64,000 nt of DNA from NCBI GenBank assembly GCA_022448265.1, contig JAKVCC010000004.1, forward strand, positions 62,001 through 126,000. The letters run 5' to 3'. A program made the position numbers and the translations under genes. This document shows, piece by piece, positions 1-9,429 of the stretch; the stretch's first letter is position 1; the number at the start of each line of letters is the position of its first letter. The stretch is from Pirellulales bacterium (GTDB lineage Bacteria; Planctomycetota; Planctomycetia; Pirellulales; Lacipirellulaceae). Under the pieces are notes generated by a model. The model saw only the letters and a list, made by a program, of their open reading frames with translations, made no database searches and was not told the origin of the DNA.

Positions 1-177
1 TTGCTTGGTCCCGGTATGGGCGCGGTGGACTTCGCGCCGATCTTCACTGCCCTGCAAGAGACCAGCTACGATGGCTGGGTATCGGTCGAAGTGTTCAAAT
101 ACGAACCCAGTCCAGAGGAAATTGCTCGGCGGAGCCTGGAGTACCTAGTGCAAACCGAATCAGGTCGCCGCCCGTAG
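1..177 (+). CDS. Sugar phosphate isomerase/epimerase-like TIM-barrel protein, C-terminal fragment
   Basis: The window opens inside this gene; 58 codons in frame 1 run to a TAG at 175-177. The fragment has the ending usual for the xylose-isomerase-like TIM-barrel family: a DF-A-IF-AL-E-TSYDGW-SVE-F strand-helix-strand unit (last barrel strand carrying a metal-binding Glu) followed by [14 protein letters not shown], the terminal helix. Such proteins isomerise or epimerise sugars or sugar acids in the cytosol; the substrate cannot be read from this piece. It converges with the ferredoxin gene on the other strand and the two 3' ends overlap by 18 bases. The start lies outside the window. Confidence 0.75.
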   Translation: MLGPGMGAVDFAPIFTALQETSYDGWVSVEVFKYEPSPEEIARRSLEYLVQTESGRRP

Positions 178-555
178 TTCAGCCAGATTTTGCGCGGTGC
201 CGACTAGGCGATCCCAGTTTTTTGAAATGTATTCCGGCGGGCCGCCCACTTGGGCCATGACCTGTGCTGCGTTTTCAGTGGGCACCATTTCAATCGCGTC
301 CCAGGGGCAGACCAACAGCTCATAGGGGTTCGACTTTTTGCCCGGGATGTGTACGCAAACTTCGCAGCCTACGCATCGTTCGAGGTCGATTTCGCACCAC
401 TGCTGCGTGCCCTTGAGCACCCCCCGATCAATCCTGTTCATAAAGATACAATCAACCGGACACACCTCTAGGCACGATTCGCACCCCGTGCAATTGTCGG
501 CGTTGATAATTGCCAACTCCTTCGGCACTTTTTTGCGGGGGCCTTTTTTTGCCAT
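160..555 (-). CDS. Dicluster 4Fe-4S ferredoxin-like protein
   Basis: A 131-residue soluble electron-transfer protein if started at the ATG ending at 555 (MAKKGPRKK); a longer in-frame reading to 594 has a less convincing N-terminus. The first cluster motif is [12 protein letters not shown] (Cys22, 25, 28, 32), a standard CxxCxxCxxxCP. The second, Cys61, 64 and 67, is followed only after a 15-residue insert by Cys83-Pro, so the second cluster loop is expanded as in 7Fe or Zn-type ferredoxins. The C-terminal 40 residues contain no further cysteines. The redox partner is not evident from neighbours. It lies downstream of, and on the same strand as, the secreted protein at 965-2689, with a 409-base gap that argues against a tight operon. 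Confidence 0.85.
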   Translation of the reverse strand: MAKKGPRKKVPKELAIINADNCTGCESCLEVCPVDCIFMNRIDRGVLKGTQQWCEIDLERCVGCEVCVHIPGKKSNPYELLVCPWDAIEMVPTENAAQVMAQVGGPPEYISKNWDRLVGTAQNLAELRAAT

Positions 556-964
556 GGTGAACGCGTTGCTCGTTGTCAAGACGCCGGGCGCCAATTACCA
601 AGTGGGTGTCTATAGATACTGCGGTGTCCGGTCTGGGCCTTCGCCGGAGATTGCAAAACCTATCACAATCTTACTTTAACATCGGCCTTTGGCCAAGCAA
701 GGCTGAGCCGGTTTCGGGCGTGAATGCGTTTGCCAATCCGGGAAGGCCAACTGGGAGTGGCGCGGGCGCCGAAAGAGGGTCGCCAAAACAGCGATCTTGC
801 CAGTGATCACCGGAAGCGGGGACAACGAGCGCCAAAATTGGCCCCGTTGACCGTAGCGTTACCCAATCCAATCAAAAGGCCCCTTTGATCGAAAGGCTCA
901 GGCGCTTGCCCACCGTGGTCGATGGCGGGGGAGTCGACGACCTGATTTTGCGTCGTCGAGTGGG
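556..964. other. Intergenic stretch, no gene seen
   Basis: Lies between two minus-strand genes. The short open frames here show no family signature and no plausible ribosome binding site. It presumably carries the promoter of the ferredoxin gene, but no convincing -35/-10 pair or terminator hairpin was found. Confidence 0.5.
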
Positions 965-2689
965 TTAAAATAGGGTCGCCTCGGATGCTTCCGTCTCTGC
1001 TTGCTCCACGGCCATCCCAATGGCGCGCAGCACACCCTCTTCAGCTTCGATGCGGGCCCGGCCCCCATGGGCAATCGGTTGTATAACGAACCGTACATGG
1101 TCCCGGCCGTCGGCGCTATTGGCCAACATCTCAGCGACCATTTTGATCTGTGGCTTGTCGACGTCGTCGGCCAGAGAGGCCGCCACGTCCATAATTTGTT
1201 TCAAAGCAAACGTCATCTCCATCGGGGCGACTGATTTTTCCGGATTGGCGGCCGAGGTATCAATGATGCCTTTCACGCCTTCCAGGCAGTCGCGACCAAA
1301 GGCAAAAAAGACCGAATTTTCGCCAATACCCACGGCTACATCCACCGAATCTCCAAATAACTGACGCGATTCCTCTTCCTGGTCGGGAACTGGAAGGCTC
1401 AGAGTATGGAAGTTCACGCCGGCATGCTTGTGGGAGTTCCAGGCAACGCCAGGGAGCTTGGAATCCTTTATCGAGTCCAGATCGGCCAGTTTTTGCAAGC
1501 CAGATTCCACCTTGTCGGGATCACTTACTAGGCCGCCGGCGATCAGGACAGCCGAGGTGGGCGACAGATTCAGGACAGCACCCCCATCCATGACGCCATT
1601 TTGCAAGGTTGACATGGACGCATCGAGAAAGTCGTCCATCGCGCTTTTGACAATCGCGCGTTCTTCGTCGCTGGCGAAGTCAGATGCTTCGTCAATTGTG
1701 GTCCTCAACTGTTTACGTATCGCCGCAAACGTCTGTTCGACCTGGGCGATATCTGACTTGGTGGACCGGGAAGCAAACGACAACATCATGGCAGCATCTG
1801 GCTGAAAGAAACCTGCAAAGTTCGTCTTGGGATCACTATTGAGCGACATCTGTTCGGCAAGCGGGGTGCCGGGAACAGCCGTGTAGACAATATCCAAGAA
1901 GGACCGCAGTTTTTCGGCGTCGACCGCAAGGCCAAATGTTAACTCGTCGAGCTCATTGATCCCCCGCTTAAGTTGCTCGATCTGCACTTGGGAAAGTTCT
2001 TCGCGAGTTGCAAACTGCTTGTCGGTTTCGCCATCCTGCTGACTTAACCCCGCCTCCATGCCCTGTTGCAACTGCTCGATCGCGATCTGACGGAATTGTT
2101 CGGGAACGTTTTGTACGTGGACGCGCACGCCGATGTCGTAGTCTTGGGTCAGCGCCCCGATAATCTTGCCGGGATCGGCGGGCAAGCTCTCCAGCATCTG
2201 GGGCATCGGCGATATGAATGCCCACCCGCTGGCTTCTCGTGCGAATAGTGTTATTCCTTGCGCGGAAATCTCCACGACACCGTTGGATCCTTCTTCGGAT
2301 GTGACGCCAAAAAAAGCTTGCAGTGTAGCTAGCAGTTGCTTTAGGTCCGAGACGGGCAAGCACAGGGCACCGCTGGGGCCCGTGTCGCCAATATTGACAA
2401 TCATTCCGATTGGTTTCGAACTGTCCAACCCTTGGGCAAAGCCAGCGATCATCGGCCTAAATTGATCGGCCAAGGTGGGCTTGCCCACCAGGGAGCCAAC
2501 AAAGCTCATGTCTTCAAGAATATTGTCGACGCTGTTGATCCCAATGACGGCGACGGGCTGCGCCTGGCCGTTCGCCGGCCCTGTTTGAGCAATGCCCAAA
2601 CTGGGGGCGACAAGGGCCGCGAGCAGCGTGCAAGCGGCGAACACCCTGGCCAGAACACTTTTCTCGGGACGTGTGGACCTGTTATTCAC
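965..2689 (-). CDS. Secreted hypothetical protein, planctomycete type
   Basis: A 574-residue protein of unknown function. The GTG start at 2689 is preceded by GGAG at 7-nt spacing, which fixes the start. Residues 1-35 form a Sec signal peptide: basic MNNRSTRPEK, a hydrophobic core ending LVAPSLGIAQ, and a probable cleavage site after AQ or AQT. The mature part is soluble, rich in Gln, Asp and Ser, with alternating beta-type segments and amphipathic helices and no further membrane span. Only two or three cysteines are present and I see no catalytic motif. I do not recognise a named family with confidence; similar long secreted proteins of unknown role are common in Pirellulales. Periplasmic or exported location is inferred from the signal peptide alone. 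Confidence 0.75.
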   Translation of the reverse strand: MNNRSTRPEKSVLARVFAACTLLAALVAPSLGIAQTGPANGQAQPVAVIGINSVDNILEDMSFVGSLVGKPTLADQFRPMIAGFAQGLDSSKPIGMIVNIGDTGPSGALCLPVSDLKQLLATLQAFFGVTSEEGSNGVVEISAQGITLFAREASGWAFISPMPQMLESLPADPGKIIGALTQDYDIGVRVHVQNVPEQFRQIAIEQLQQGMEAGLSQQDGETDKQFATREELSQVQIEQLKRGINELDELTFGLAVDAEKLRSFLDIVYTAVPGTPLAEQMSLNSDPKTNFAGFFQPDAAMMLSFASRSTKSDIAQVEQTFAAIRKQLRTTIDEASDFASDEERAIVKSAMDDFLDASMSTLQNGVMDGGAVLNLSPTSAVLIAGGLVSDPDKVESGLQKLADLDSIKDSKLPGVAWNSHKHAGVNFHTLSLPVPDQEEESRQLFGDSVDVAVGIGENSVFFAFGRDCLEGVKGIIDTSAANPEKSVAPMEMTFALKQIMDVAASLADDVDKPQIKMVAEMLANSADGRDHVRFVIQPIAHGGRARIEAEEGVLRAIGMAVEQAETEASEATLF

Positions 2690-2943
2690 TTTTTTTCTCC
2701 AACGAAGTAAGTATAGGCGCGTTGCCTGATGCTCGGATTGTATCTTGCTGCAGCCGTCACTTATAGCGATATACGCCAGTGCGAATATATTGTTGCCAAG
2801 AATCCGGGAAAAAAACGGCCCGACTTCGTTTCCCTAGCCACCGTTTCAAAACCCAGTTTGGGGTCACGATTTCCTTGGACCTTACCGCCAACCAGCCGAT
2901 TCGAAATGGGTTTGAACTACCGGCGCCCCGCGCGCAGCCAGTC

Positions 2944-3168
2944 CTACCGTTCGCGGTAGGTGATGCGACCCTTGGTCAGGTCGTACGGAGATAACTCGAC
3001 CCGGACTTTATCGCCCGGGACGATGCGGATGAAGTTCTTCCGCATTTTGCCTGCAATGTGGGCATTTACGAGGTGTCCACCCTCGATTTCTACACGAAAC
3101 CGGGTGTTAGCGAGTGCCTGTGTGACAACACCTTCTACCTCGAGAGCTTCTTCTTTTTGTTTTGCCAT
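2944..3168 (-). CDS. infA: Translation initiation factor IF-1
   Basis: A 74-residue OB-fold protein that binds the 30S A-site during initiation. The sequence matches IF-1 end to end: [22 protein letters not shown], the [19 protein letters not shown] core and the [15 protein letters not shown] ending. Length is normal for the family (about 72). The ATG at 3168 follows a GGAG at about 8 nt. No ribosomal-protein genes flank it here, so it stands apart from the usual secY-infA-rpmJ cluster. The 519-base gap upstream separates it from the divergent export module 1. Confidence 0.97.
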   Translation of the reverse strand: MAKQKEEALEVEGVVTQALANTRFRVEIEGGHLVNAHIAGKMRKNFIRIVPGDKVRVELSPYDLTKGRITYRER

Positions 3169-3687
3169 AAAATCTCCGCCATCGTCGCCCAGCTGCTATT
3201 TGCCAGCTATTGGGTTGAATTACCCCAGCCGTCAAATTTCCAGACGCCAAACATTAGCGTTGGGGCGCGCCAGTCTCGCGCCAAGTTGCCGGCTCCAAGT
3301 CTGTTAAAGCATAGCACTTGCGGCAATACGATCCAACCCGGCCGCAGCCAAAGCTGACGCGGGGAGGCCAAGATCACGCTACGAAAACATGGACCAGACT
3401 CGCGGGAATCTGGCAGTTTGCCGCCGCGTAAGGGCTGCTGGCATTTTCTGCGACCCACGCATGCAGTCCCGTCTCCAGGGGGCCGATAGGGTGTATTATA
3501 GTGGGGGAAACGTCGATAATTGGGGCCCATCGAATTTGACGTAACTCCCTAATCCATAACAATGTATGTTTACCGTAGCGTGACGGACGGTTGTCGACGC
3601 GAGGGGGCCCACTGGGCCAGTTGCTGTTTTCCGACTTTTTTCTTGCTTTTGGATAGATCCTGGCGCCACCCCGGTAGCACTTGATTC
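3169..3687. other. Divergent intergenic region between infA and export module 1
   Basis: A 519-base stretch between divergently transcribed genes, so it should hold both promoters. A TATTATAGT element at 3494-3502 could serve as a -10 box for the rightward operon, but no matching -35 was found. No conserved reading frame was seen. Confidence 0.4.
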
Positions 3688-5817
3688 GTGAGCACCTCTT
3701 CCGATCCATCGCAAGCTTCCGAATCTCGCCCTGTCACCGGTGCGATTGACGAGGAGGCTGTTCTCCGGGCCAAACAAGAGATTCAAGGTCTGGTCCAGGA
3801 AGTCGTCGAACTGTCGCGTGCGGAGGTCGAGCCCAATGAGTTTTACGCAGCCCTTATAGATAAGGCAGTGTCCGCACTGGCGGCCATCGGTGGCGTTGTC
3901 TGGACAGTGGAGGAAGGTGCGGGATTCAAGCTCGAATACCAGGTCAACCTGCGCGAAACGGGTCTCGCAGAGAATGAAGCCGCGCAGCTCCAACACGGCC
4001 GACTTTTGCAACAGGTGATTGAGCGCGGCGAGCCCGCGCTGGTGCAGCCCCACTCAGGGGCAGGCGACGATGTCGAAGACCAAGCTGCCGCCAATCAGAC
4101 CGATTTTCTACTGGTCATCGCCCCTATCAAGAGCGACCGCGGTGTGGACGGTGTCGTCGAAATCTTTCAGCGGGCCGGGGCGAGACCGACAACGCAGCGC
4201 GGCTATCAGCGTTTTCTCGCGCAGATTTGTGAATTGGCGGGCGAGTACGTCAAGAATCGTCGTCTGCGGCACTTGACGACCAAACAGTCGTTGTGGGAGC
4301 AACTTGAGGCGTTCACGGGACTTGTTCACCAGGCGCTCAATTCTTCCGAAACGGCCTACACTATCGCCAACGAAGGCCGTCGTCTGATTGGCTGCGATCG
4401 CGTCACAGTCGTACTGCGCCGGGGAATGAAGTATCGGGTGGCCGCCATTAGTGGGCAGGAAACCTTTGACAAGCGTTCCAATGTTGTTCGTCTGCTCCGC
4501 AAACTGGCTACCACCGTAGCCCGTACGGGTGACGATTTGTGGTTCGATGGCGACACGGCCAATCTAGCCCCCCAGGTGGAAAAGGCGGTCAACGCCTATG
4601 TGGATGAATCACATACCAAGCACCTGGCCGTCCTGCCGCTGCGCGAGGCTGTGTCAGAGGAGGAAAAACCGGGCGAGCGAAAACGGCAGCAGCGCGAGAA
4701 TATTCTGGGCGCGATCATCCTCGAGCAACTCGTCGACAGCCGTCAGCCCGAAGGCATGTTGCAGCGCGTGGACGTTGTCCGTCGGCATAGCGCAACCTCA
4801 CTCACCAATGCGCAGGCCCACGAAAATCTGTTCCTGCTGCCGCTGTGGCGATTTCTCGGAAAGACACGAGTGCTGGTCACCGCCCGCAACCTGCCCAAGA
4901 CCTTGCTAGCACTTGTCGCCCTTGGTGGAGCCATTTCGGCCATGTGCTACATGCCTTACGATTTCAATGTAATTGCCGATGGCAAGTTGCTGCCCGAAGT
5001 GCGCCGCGACGTTTTTGCCTCAGCCGAGGGAAAAGTGATTGAGATTGCGGTAGAGCGGGGCACAAGAGTGAAGGCCGGCGAAGTCGTGGTCCGGCAGCAA
5101 AGCCTTGACCAGGAGGATCGTGAGACGGCGCTCGAAGGCAAATTTCAGGAAACGCTTAAGGAGATCGAATCGACGAGGTGGCAGCGGAAGCAGGTTGTTG
5201 CTGGAACCCAGGAAGAGGAACTCGACCGTGATCGCCTAGCGGGTCAACTCTCGCAACTCAAAGTGCGCCTGGAGAGTCTAAAAAAACAAAGAAAATTGCT
5301 GGATCGCAAAAAAGAGCAGCTGGTGGTCACCAGTCCCATTGATGGCATCGTGACCACTTGGAAGGTGCGTGATCTTCTGGAAGGCCGTACTGTGCGACAA
5401 GGCCAGCGTCTGATGGAAATTGCCGATCCGGCCAGCCGCTGGGAGTTAGCGATTGACGTGCCCGAAGCCAAAATGGGTCATATTGTCGCACAGTTAACGG
5501 CGCTGCGCGAAGAGGATCCGGCCTCGAAACTACAAGTCAACTTTTTCCTTGCGACCCATTCGGATGTTCGTTTGTCTGGTCGGGTCGAAGAGATCGATCG
5601 CAATGCAGAAGTGCGCGGGGAAAACGGCAATACGGTTCGCATGCGGGTGTCGTTTCGGCAGGAAGACTTGAAGAAGCTGGTCAATGATCCGTCTGTGGAG
5701 TTGAAAATTGGTGCCGACGTGAAGGCGAAGGTTTTCTGCGGCCGTCGCCCCATCGGCTATGTTTGGTTTAGCGATCTGTTTGAGTTTGTCCAATCGAGGA
5801 TCTTGTTCCGTTTTTGA
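3688..5817 (+). CDS. Tandem GAF domain-HlyD membrane fusion protein (module 1)
   Basis: A 709-residue protein from a GTG start, with an unusual architecture. Residues about 45-190 and 210-390 look like two GAF-type sensor domains; the second begins near the segment TAYTIANEGRRLIGCDRVTV. A single hydrophobic helix at about 402-425 follows, then a HlyD-type adaptor at about 430-709: lipoyl-like half (ASAEGKVIEIAVERGTRVKAGEVV), a coiled-coil hairpin rich in Lys, Glu and Gln, the second lipoyl half (VTSPIDGIVTTWKVRDL) and a beta-barrel. Topology is therefore cytosolic sensor, one membrane pass, periplasmic adaptor. First of three closely spaced genes (gap of 42 bases to the next). A paralogue of the same layout starts module 2 at 39414. 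GAF ligands and the conducting partner cannot be read from sequence. Confidence 0.85.
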   Translation: MSTSSDPSQASESRPVTGAIDEEAVLRAKQEIQGLVQEVVELSRAEVEPNEFYAALIDKAVSALAAIGGVVWTVEEGAGFKLEYQVNLRETGLAENEAAQLQHGRLLQQVIERGEPALVQPHSGAGDDVEDQAAANQTDFLLVIAPIKSDRGVDGVVEIFQRAGARPTTQRGYQRFLAQICELAGEYVKNRRLRHLTTKQSLWEQLEAFTGLVHQALNSSETAYTIANEGRRLIGCDRVTVVLRRGMKYRVAAISGQETFDKRSNVVRLLRKLATTVARTGDDLWFDGDTANLAPQVEKAVNAYVDESHTKHLAVLPLREAVSEEEKPGERKRQQRENILGAIILEQLVDSRQPEGMLQRVDVVRRHSATSLTNAQAHENLFLLPLWRFLGKTRVLVTARNLPKTLLALVALGGAISAMCYMPYDFNVIADGKLLPEVRRDVFASAEGKVIEIAVERGTRVKAGEVVVRQQSLDQEDRETALEGKFQETLKEIESTRWQRKQVVAGTQEEELDRDRLAGQLSQLKVRLESLKKQRKLLDRKKEQLVVTSPIDGIVTTWKVRDLLEGRTVRQGQRLMEIADPASRWELAIDVPEAKMGHIVAQLTALREEDPASKLQVNFFLATHSDVRLSGRVEEIDRNAEVRGENGNTVRMRVSFRQEDLKKLVNDPSVELKIGADVKAKVFCGRRPIGYVWFSDLFEFVQSRILFRF

Positions 5818-5859
5818 GGTGGTCCTCACCTCAGTGGGTGCCATCCCAGGAGGCGGCCC

Positions 5860-6933
5860 GTGCGTTTTCAGGAGACGATTTCCATGGCTAGAATCCAGTT
5901 CAAAACTTCATTCGGTGGCAAGGTCCGCAAGAATTGTGGCCCCAAGCAAGGTTTTGAAGCGGGTTCTCGTTATTGGCCATCCCGCTTGGCGGTCTATGGG
6001 TTGGCCTTGTGCGTTTTTGCGGTTGCCGCGCCGCTCGCGCTGGCGCAGAACGAACAAACGATTTTGTTGAAGTTGGGTAGGGTCAAGTTACGGGACGAGG
6101 TGCGGATTCCGGCATCCGAAGCGGGAGTGCTGATAACCTACTCCGTCCGAGAAGGTTCGCGGGTGTCGGAGGGGGATGTTCTGGCAGTGATCGATGATCG
6201 CGAGGCGCAGGCCAGACTGAAGATTGCCCAATACGCATTGGCAGCAGCGGCCAAACGGGCCCTGAATACGATCGAGGAAGAATTTGCCAGCAAATCAGCC
6301 GAGGTGGCAAAAGTGGATTGGGAGAAGGCGGTTAAGGCCAACCTCAGAAAAAAAGATGCGGTGCCCGAGATTGAGGTCATGCAAAAGTATTTGGCCTACC
6401 AGCGGGCCCGACTGCAAACTGAGAAGGCTCAAAAGGATCAGGAACTGGCTAAGCTGGATGCCCGCACAAAGAAGGCGGAGCTCGACGCTGCCCAATTGGC
6501 CATCGAATGGCGCACGATTCGTGCCCCCTTTGCCGGCGAAGTGGTGGCCAGCTATCACCAAGAAAAGGAATGGGTCAATCCGGGCGATCCTATTCTCAAG
6601 CTGGTTCGTTTTGACAAGCTCTACGTGGAAGACACTGTCGATTCCAAGGTTCACAATCGGGATGAGCTTGTCGGTTGTGACGTGGTGGTGGAGGTAACCC
6701 GTGCGCGCGGTAAAAAGATATCAGTTGCGGGTACGGTCGTGTATGTCGAACAGTCCATGCAACTTGATGGCGGCCTCAATGTGCGAGCCGAAGTCGAGAA
6801 CACAGTGGTAAATGACAGTTGGTTGATCCAGCCTGGCATGAGCGCCACGATGACACTCCACTTGGGAACCAACCGGCAGCGGGATGCGACGCCCTCGCCC
6901 CAGGCGGGCCTTACCCGGCGGCGTGGCAATTGA
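5860..6933 (+). CDS. HlyD-family periplasmic adaptor (module 1)
   Basis: A periplasmic membrane-fusion protein of 357 residues from GTG 5860, or 349 from ATG 5884. AGGAGG sits 6 nt before the GTG and AGGAG 9 nt before the ATG, so either start is possible. A hydrophobic segment ending PLALAQ, about residues 44-65, acts as signal peptide or anchor. The mature part shows lipoyl half 1 (IPASEAGVLITYSVREGSRV), a long Ala/Lys/Glu coiled-coil hairpin, lipoyl half 2 (IRAPFAGEVVASYHQEKEWV) and a beta-barrel ending with WLIQPGMSATMTL. It lies between the GAF-HlyD and M50-HlyD genes with gaps of 42 and 21 bases, indicating one operon. Family role: bridging an inner-membrane exporter to an outer-membrane channel. 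Confidence 0.87.
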   Translation: MRFQETISMARIQFKTSFGGKVRKNCGPKQGFEAGSRYWPSRLAVYGLALCVFAVAAPLALAQNEQTILLKLGRVKLRDEVRIPASEAGVLITYSVREGSRVSEGDVLAVIDDREAQARLKIAQYALAAAAKRALNTIEEEFASKSAEVAKVDWEKAVKANLRKKDAVPEIEVMQKYLAYQRARLQTEKAQKDQELAKLDARTKKAELDAAQLAIEWRTIRAPFAGEVVASYHQEKEWVNPGDPILKLVRFDKLYVEDTVDSKVHNRDELVGCDVVVEVTRARGKKISVAGTVVYVEQSMQLDGGLNVRAEVENTVVNDSWLIQPGMSATMTLHLGTNRQRDATPSPQAGLTRRRGN

Positions 6934-6954
6934 TCTCGCGACCACCGTTATTCT

Positions 6955-9201
6955 ATGCCAACGCTAGCTGACAGTATTGTTGCCAGTTCGTCGCGCAAAA
7001 TGGCGATTCGCGTGCGGCCCGATCTCCAATCGCGGCGGCAGCGTTACCAGGGGCGCGTATATTGGGTCGTTAAGGATCCCGTCGGACTCCAGTACTTTCG
7101 CTTCGAGGAAGAAGAGTTTGCCATTTTGCAAATGCTTGATGGCCAATCGAGCCTGGAAGATATCGCCGAGCAGTTTGAGGCCGAATTTCCCCCGCAAACA
7201 ATCCGTGTTGAAGAGTTGCAGAATTTCATTGGCATGCTGCATCGCAGTGGGCTGGTGCTGTCTGACGCGGCGGGCCAGGGTGTCGAGCTAAAAAAGCGGC
7301 ACGAAGAGCGCCGGCGCAAGGAATTGATCGGCTCGGTGAGCAACATCTTGTCGATTCGCTTCAAAGGATTTGATCCCGAGCGGATTCTTAACGCCCTTTA
7401 TCCCTGGGTGCGCTGGTTTTTTATGCCAATAGCGACTTGCTTGAGTTTGCTGCTGGTTCTCTCGGCGCTCATGCTGGTGATTGTGCAGTTTGATGTTTTT
7501 CAGTCGAAGCTGCCGTCTTTCCAATCATTTTTCGCTGCCCAGAACTGGCTCCTCATTGCAGCCGTATTGGGTGTTACCAAGATGATCCATGAGTTTGGTC
7601 ACGGTTTGTCGTGTAAGCATTTTGGAGGCGAATGTCATGAGATGGGGATCATGTTCCTGGTGCTGACGCCTTGCCTATACTGCAACGTGTCCGATTCCTG
7701 GATGCTGCCCAATCGTTGGCACCGGGCGGCGATCGGGGCAGCCGGCATGTATATTGAAGTTGTGCTGGCTTCACTAGCTACATTTCTCTGGTGGTTTAGC
7801 GAGCCAGGATTGCTCAACTATACATGTCTCAACATCATGTTCGTCAGTTCCGTCAGTACAATTTTGTTTAACGCGAATCCGCTGTTGCGCTACGACGGTT
7901 ATTATATTTTGAGCGACATCATGGAGGTGCCTAATCTACGGCAGAAAGCCAGTTCGATTCTCAATCGAAAGCTCGGTAAATGGTGTCTGGGACTGGAGGA
8001 ACCGGAGGATCCCTTCTTGCCCAAACGGAACCAAGGATTGTTTGCGGTTTATACCGTCGCATCGTTTTTTTATCGCTGGTTGATCCTGCTTTCAATTTTA
8101 GTTTTCTTGAATAAGATATTCGAACCCTATGGCCTCAAGGTCGTAGGTCAGATGATCGCATTGATGTCGCTTTATGGTTTGATCGTCATGCCGCTCAGTA
8201 AAGTGGCCAAGTTTTTTCGGGTACCGGGGAGGTGGAGTAAGGTGAAAAAGGTTCGCATGTTTGCATCGCTGGTTTTTCTGGGCGCGCTGGTAGGTGGCGC
8301 GTTTGCGATTCCGTTTCCATCGAGTGTTGTGTGTAGTTTTGAGCTATTGCCGCGTGGGGCGTCGTCGGTTTATGTGGAGGTTGCGGGCACGCTGGAAGAA
8401 ATTCTCGTTAAACCTGGCCAGCAGGTGGCCGCCAACCAGGTCCTGGCGCGAATACGGAGTATAGAACTGGAGCTGGAAATCGAAGCCTTGCGAGGCGATC
8501 GCGATGCCAGCCTGGAGGAGTTCAAGTCGCTGCAGCAGTTGCGCTCGCGTGACAACGATGCAACTTTACGACTTGAGATGGTTGGCGAAAGGCTTATCGC
8601 AATTGAAAAGCGATTGGCCCAAAAACTTCGTGATGCAAAGCGATTGGAAATTACCGCCCCGATTGCGGGCACGGTGATCCCGCCGCCGGAGCGGCAGGAA
8701 CGGCCGCGGGACCAGCAGCTGGAGTTGGCCAGTTGGACGGGCTCGACATTGGATGAAAAAAATGTTGGCGCCACTCTTATGGCGGACGGGGAACAAAACC
8801 TCTTCTGCCAGATTGGCGATCCGAATGCGTGGGACGCGGTGCTCGTCATTGGCCAGCGCGAGTTGGATTTGGTTGCGGAGGGACAAGAGGTGCGGATTAT
8901 GTTGGAGGAATCGGCGTATCACGTGTTCATGAGTACTATTGAGTACGTTGCCAACGACGAGTTGGAGATGCTCTCGCCCCGGTTGGCAAGTACCTCGGGC
9001 GGGCCCGTGCCGGCTCAGGCAGACCGCGACGGCACGATGCGCCCTTTGTCTACCTCGTACCAGGCTGTCGCGTATCTCGAGGGTGAAGTGGGCCTGTTTC
9101 GAAATGGCCTCACCGGCAGGGCTCGCATTATGACCGAACCGCGCACCCTAGCCCGTCGCATTGGTCGCTATCTGGGGCGGACGTTCAACTTAGATATGTA
9201 G
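6955..9201 (+). CDS. PqqD-like/peptidase M50/HlyD fusion protein (module 1)
   Basis: A 748-residue polytopic protein. Residues about 20-100 resemble PqqD-type leader-binding domains (VYWVVKDPVGLQYFRFEEEE, then a winged-helix-like segment to HRSGLVL). A membrane core of about seven helices follows, with the site-2-protease zinc motif HEFGH at 212-216 and the second motif NPLLRYDGYY at 308-317, whose Asp314 is the expected third ligand. The conserved HEMGI and PCLYCNVSDSW segments lie between. After the last helix (about 435-460) come two lipoyl halves of a HlyD domain around a coiled coil, ending at 748. Annotated homologues are often called putative peptide zinc metalloproteases. It closes the operon. 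Cleavage of a substrate, export, or both are possible; none is proven. Confidence 0.85.
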   Translation: MPTLADSIVASSSRKMAIRVRPDLQSRRQRYQGRVYWVVKDPVGLQYFRFEEEEFAILQMLDGQSSLEDIAEQFEAEFPPQTIRVEELQNFIGMLHRSGLVLSDAAGQGVELKKRHEERRRKELIGSVSNILSIRFKGFDPERILNALYPWVRWFFMPIATCLSLLLVLSALMLVIVQFDVFQSKLPSFQSFFAAQNWLLIAAVLGVTKMIHEFGHGLSCKHFGGECHEMGIMFLVLTPCLYCNVSDSWMLPNRWHRAAIGAAGMYIEVVLASLATFLWWFSEPGLLNYTCLNIMFVSSVSTILFNANPLLRYDGYYILSDIMEVPNLRQKASSILNRKLGKWCLGLEEPEDPFLPKRNQGLFAVYTVASFFYRWLILLSILVFLNKIFEPYGLKVVGQMIALMSLYGLIVMPLSKVAKFFRVPGRWSKVKKVRMFASLVFLGALVGGAFAIPFPSSVVCSFELLPRGASSVYVEVAGTLEEILVKPGQQVAANQVLARIRSIELELEIEALRGDRDASLEEFKSLQQLRSRDNDATLRLEMVGERLIAIEKRLAQKLRDAKRLEITAPIAGTVIPPPERQERPRDQQLELASWTGSTLDEKNVGATLMADGEQNLFCQIGDPNAWDAVLVIGQRELDLVAEGQEVRIMLEESAYHVFMSTIEYVANDELEMLSPRLASTSGGPVPAQADRDGTMRPLSTSYQAVAYLEGEVGLFRNGLTGRARIMTEPRTLARRIGRYLGRTFNLDM

Positions 9202-9429
9202 ATTCGCGGAGTGACGCTGCTTTTTGTTGCGTTATGGCAGATTTGGCCCTCGGCACCGATGTCCGGTTAAATCTATTCAGAGTTGATCTGCGATCCTGTC
9301 AGTAGTTGCTCTCAATCACCACTGCTAGCACTCGTTCAACGGACTCGATCTGGTCCGAAGCTGCGAACCTTCGTAGGATGTCTGTCTTGATTGCGACTCT
9401 CGAGGGCCTCGATCGCGGTGAGTGCGGCT

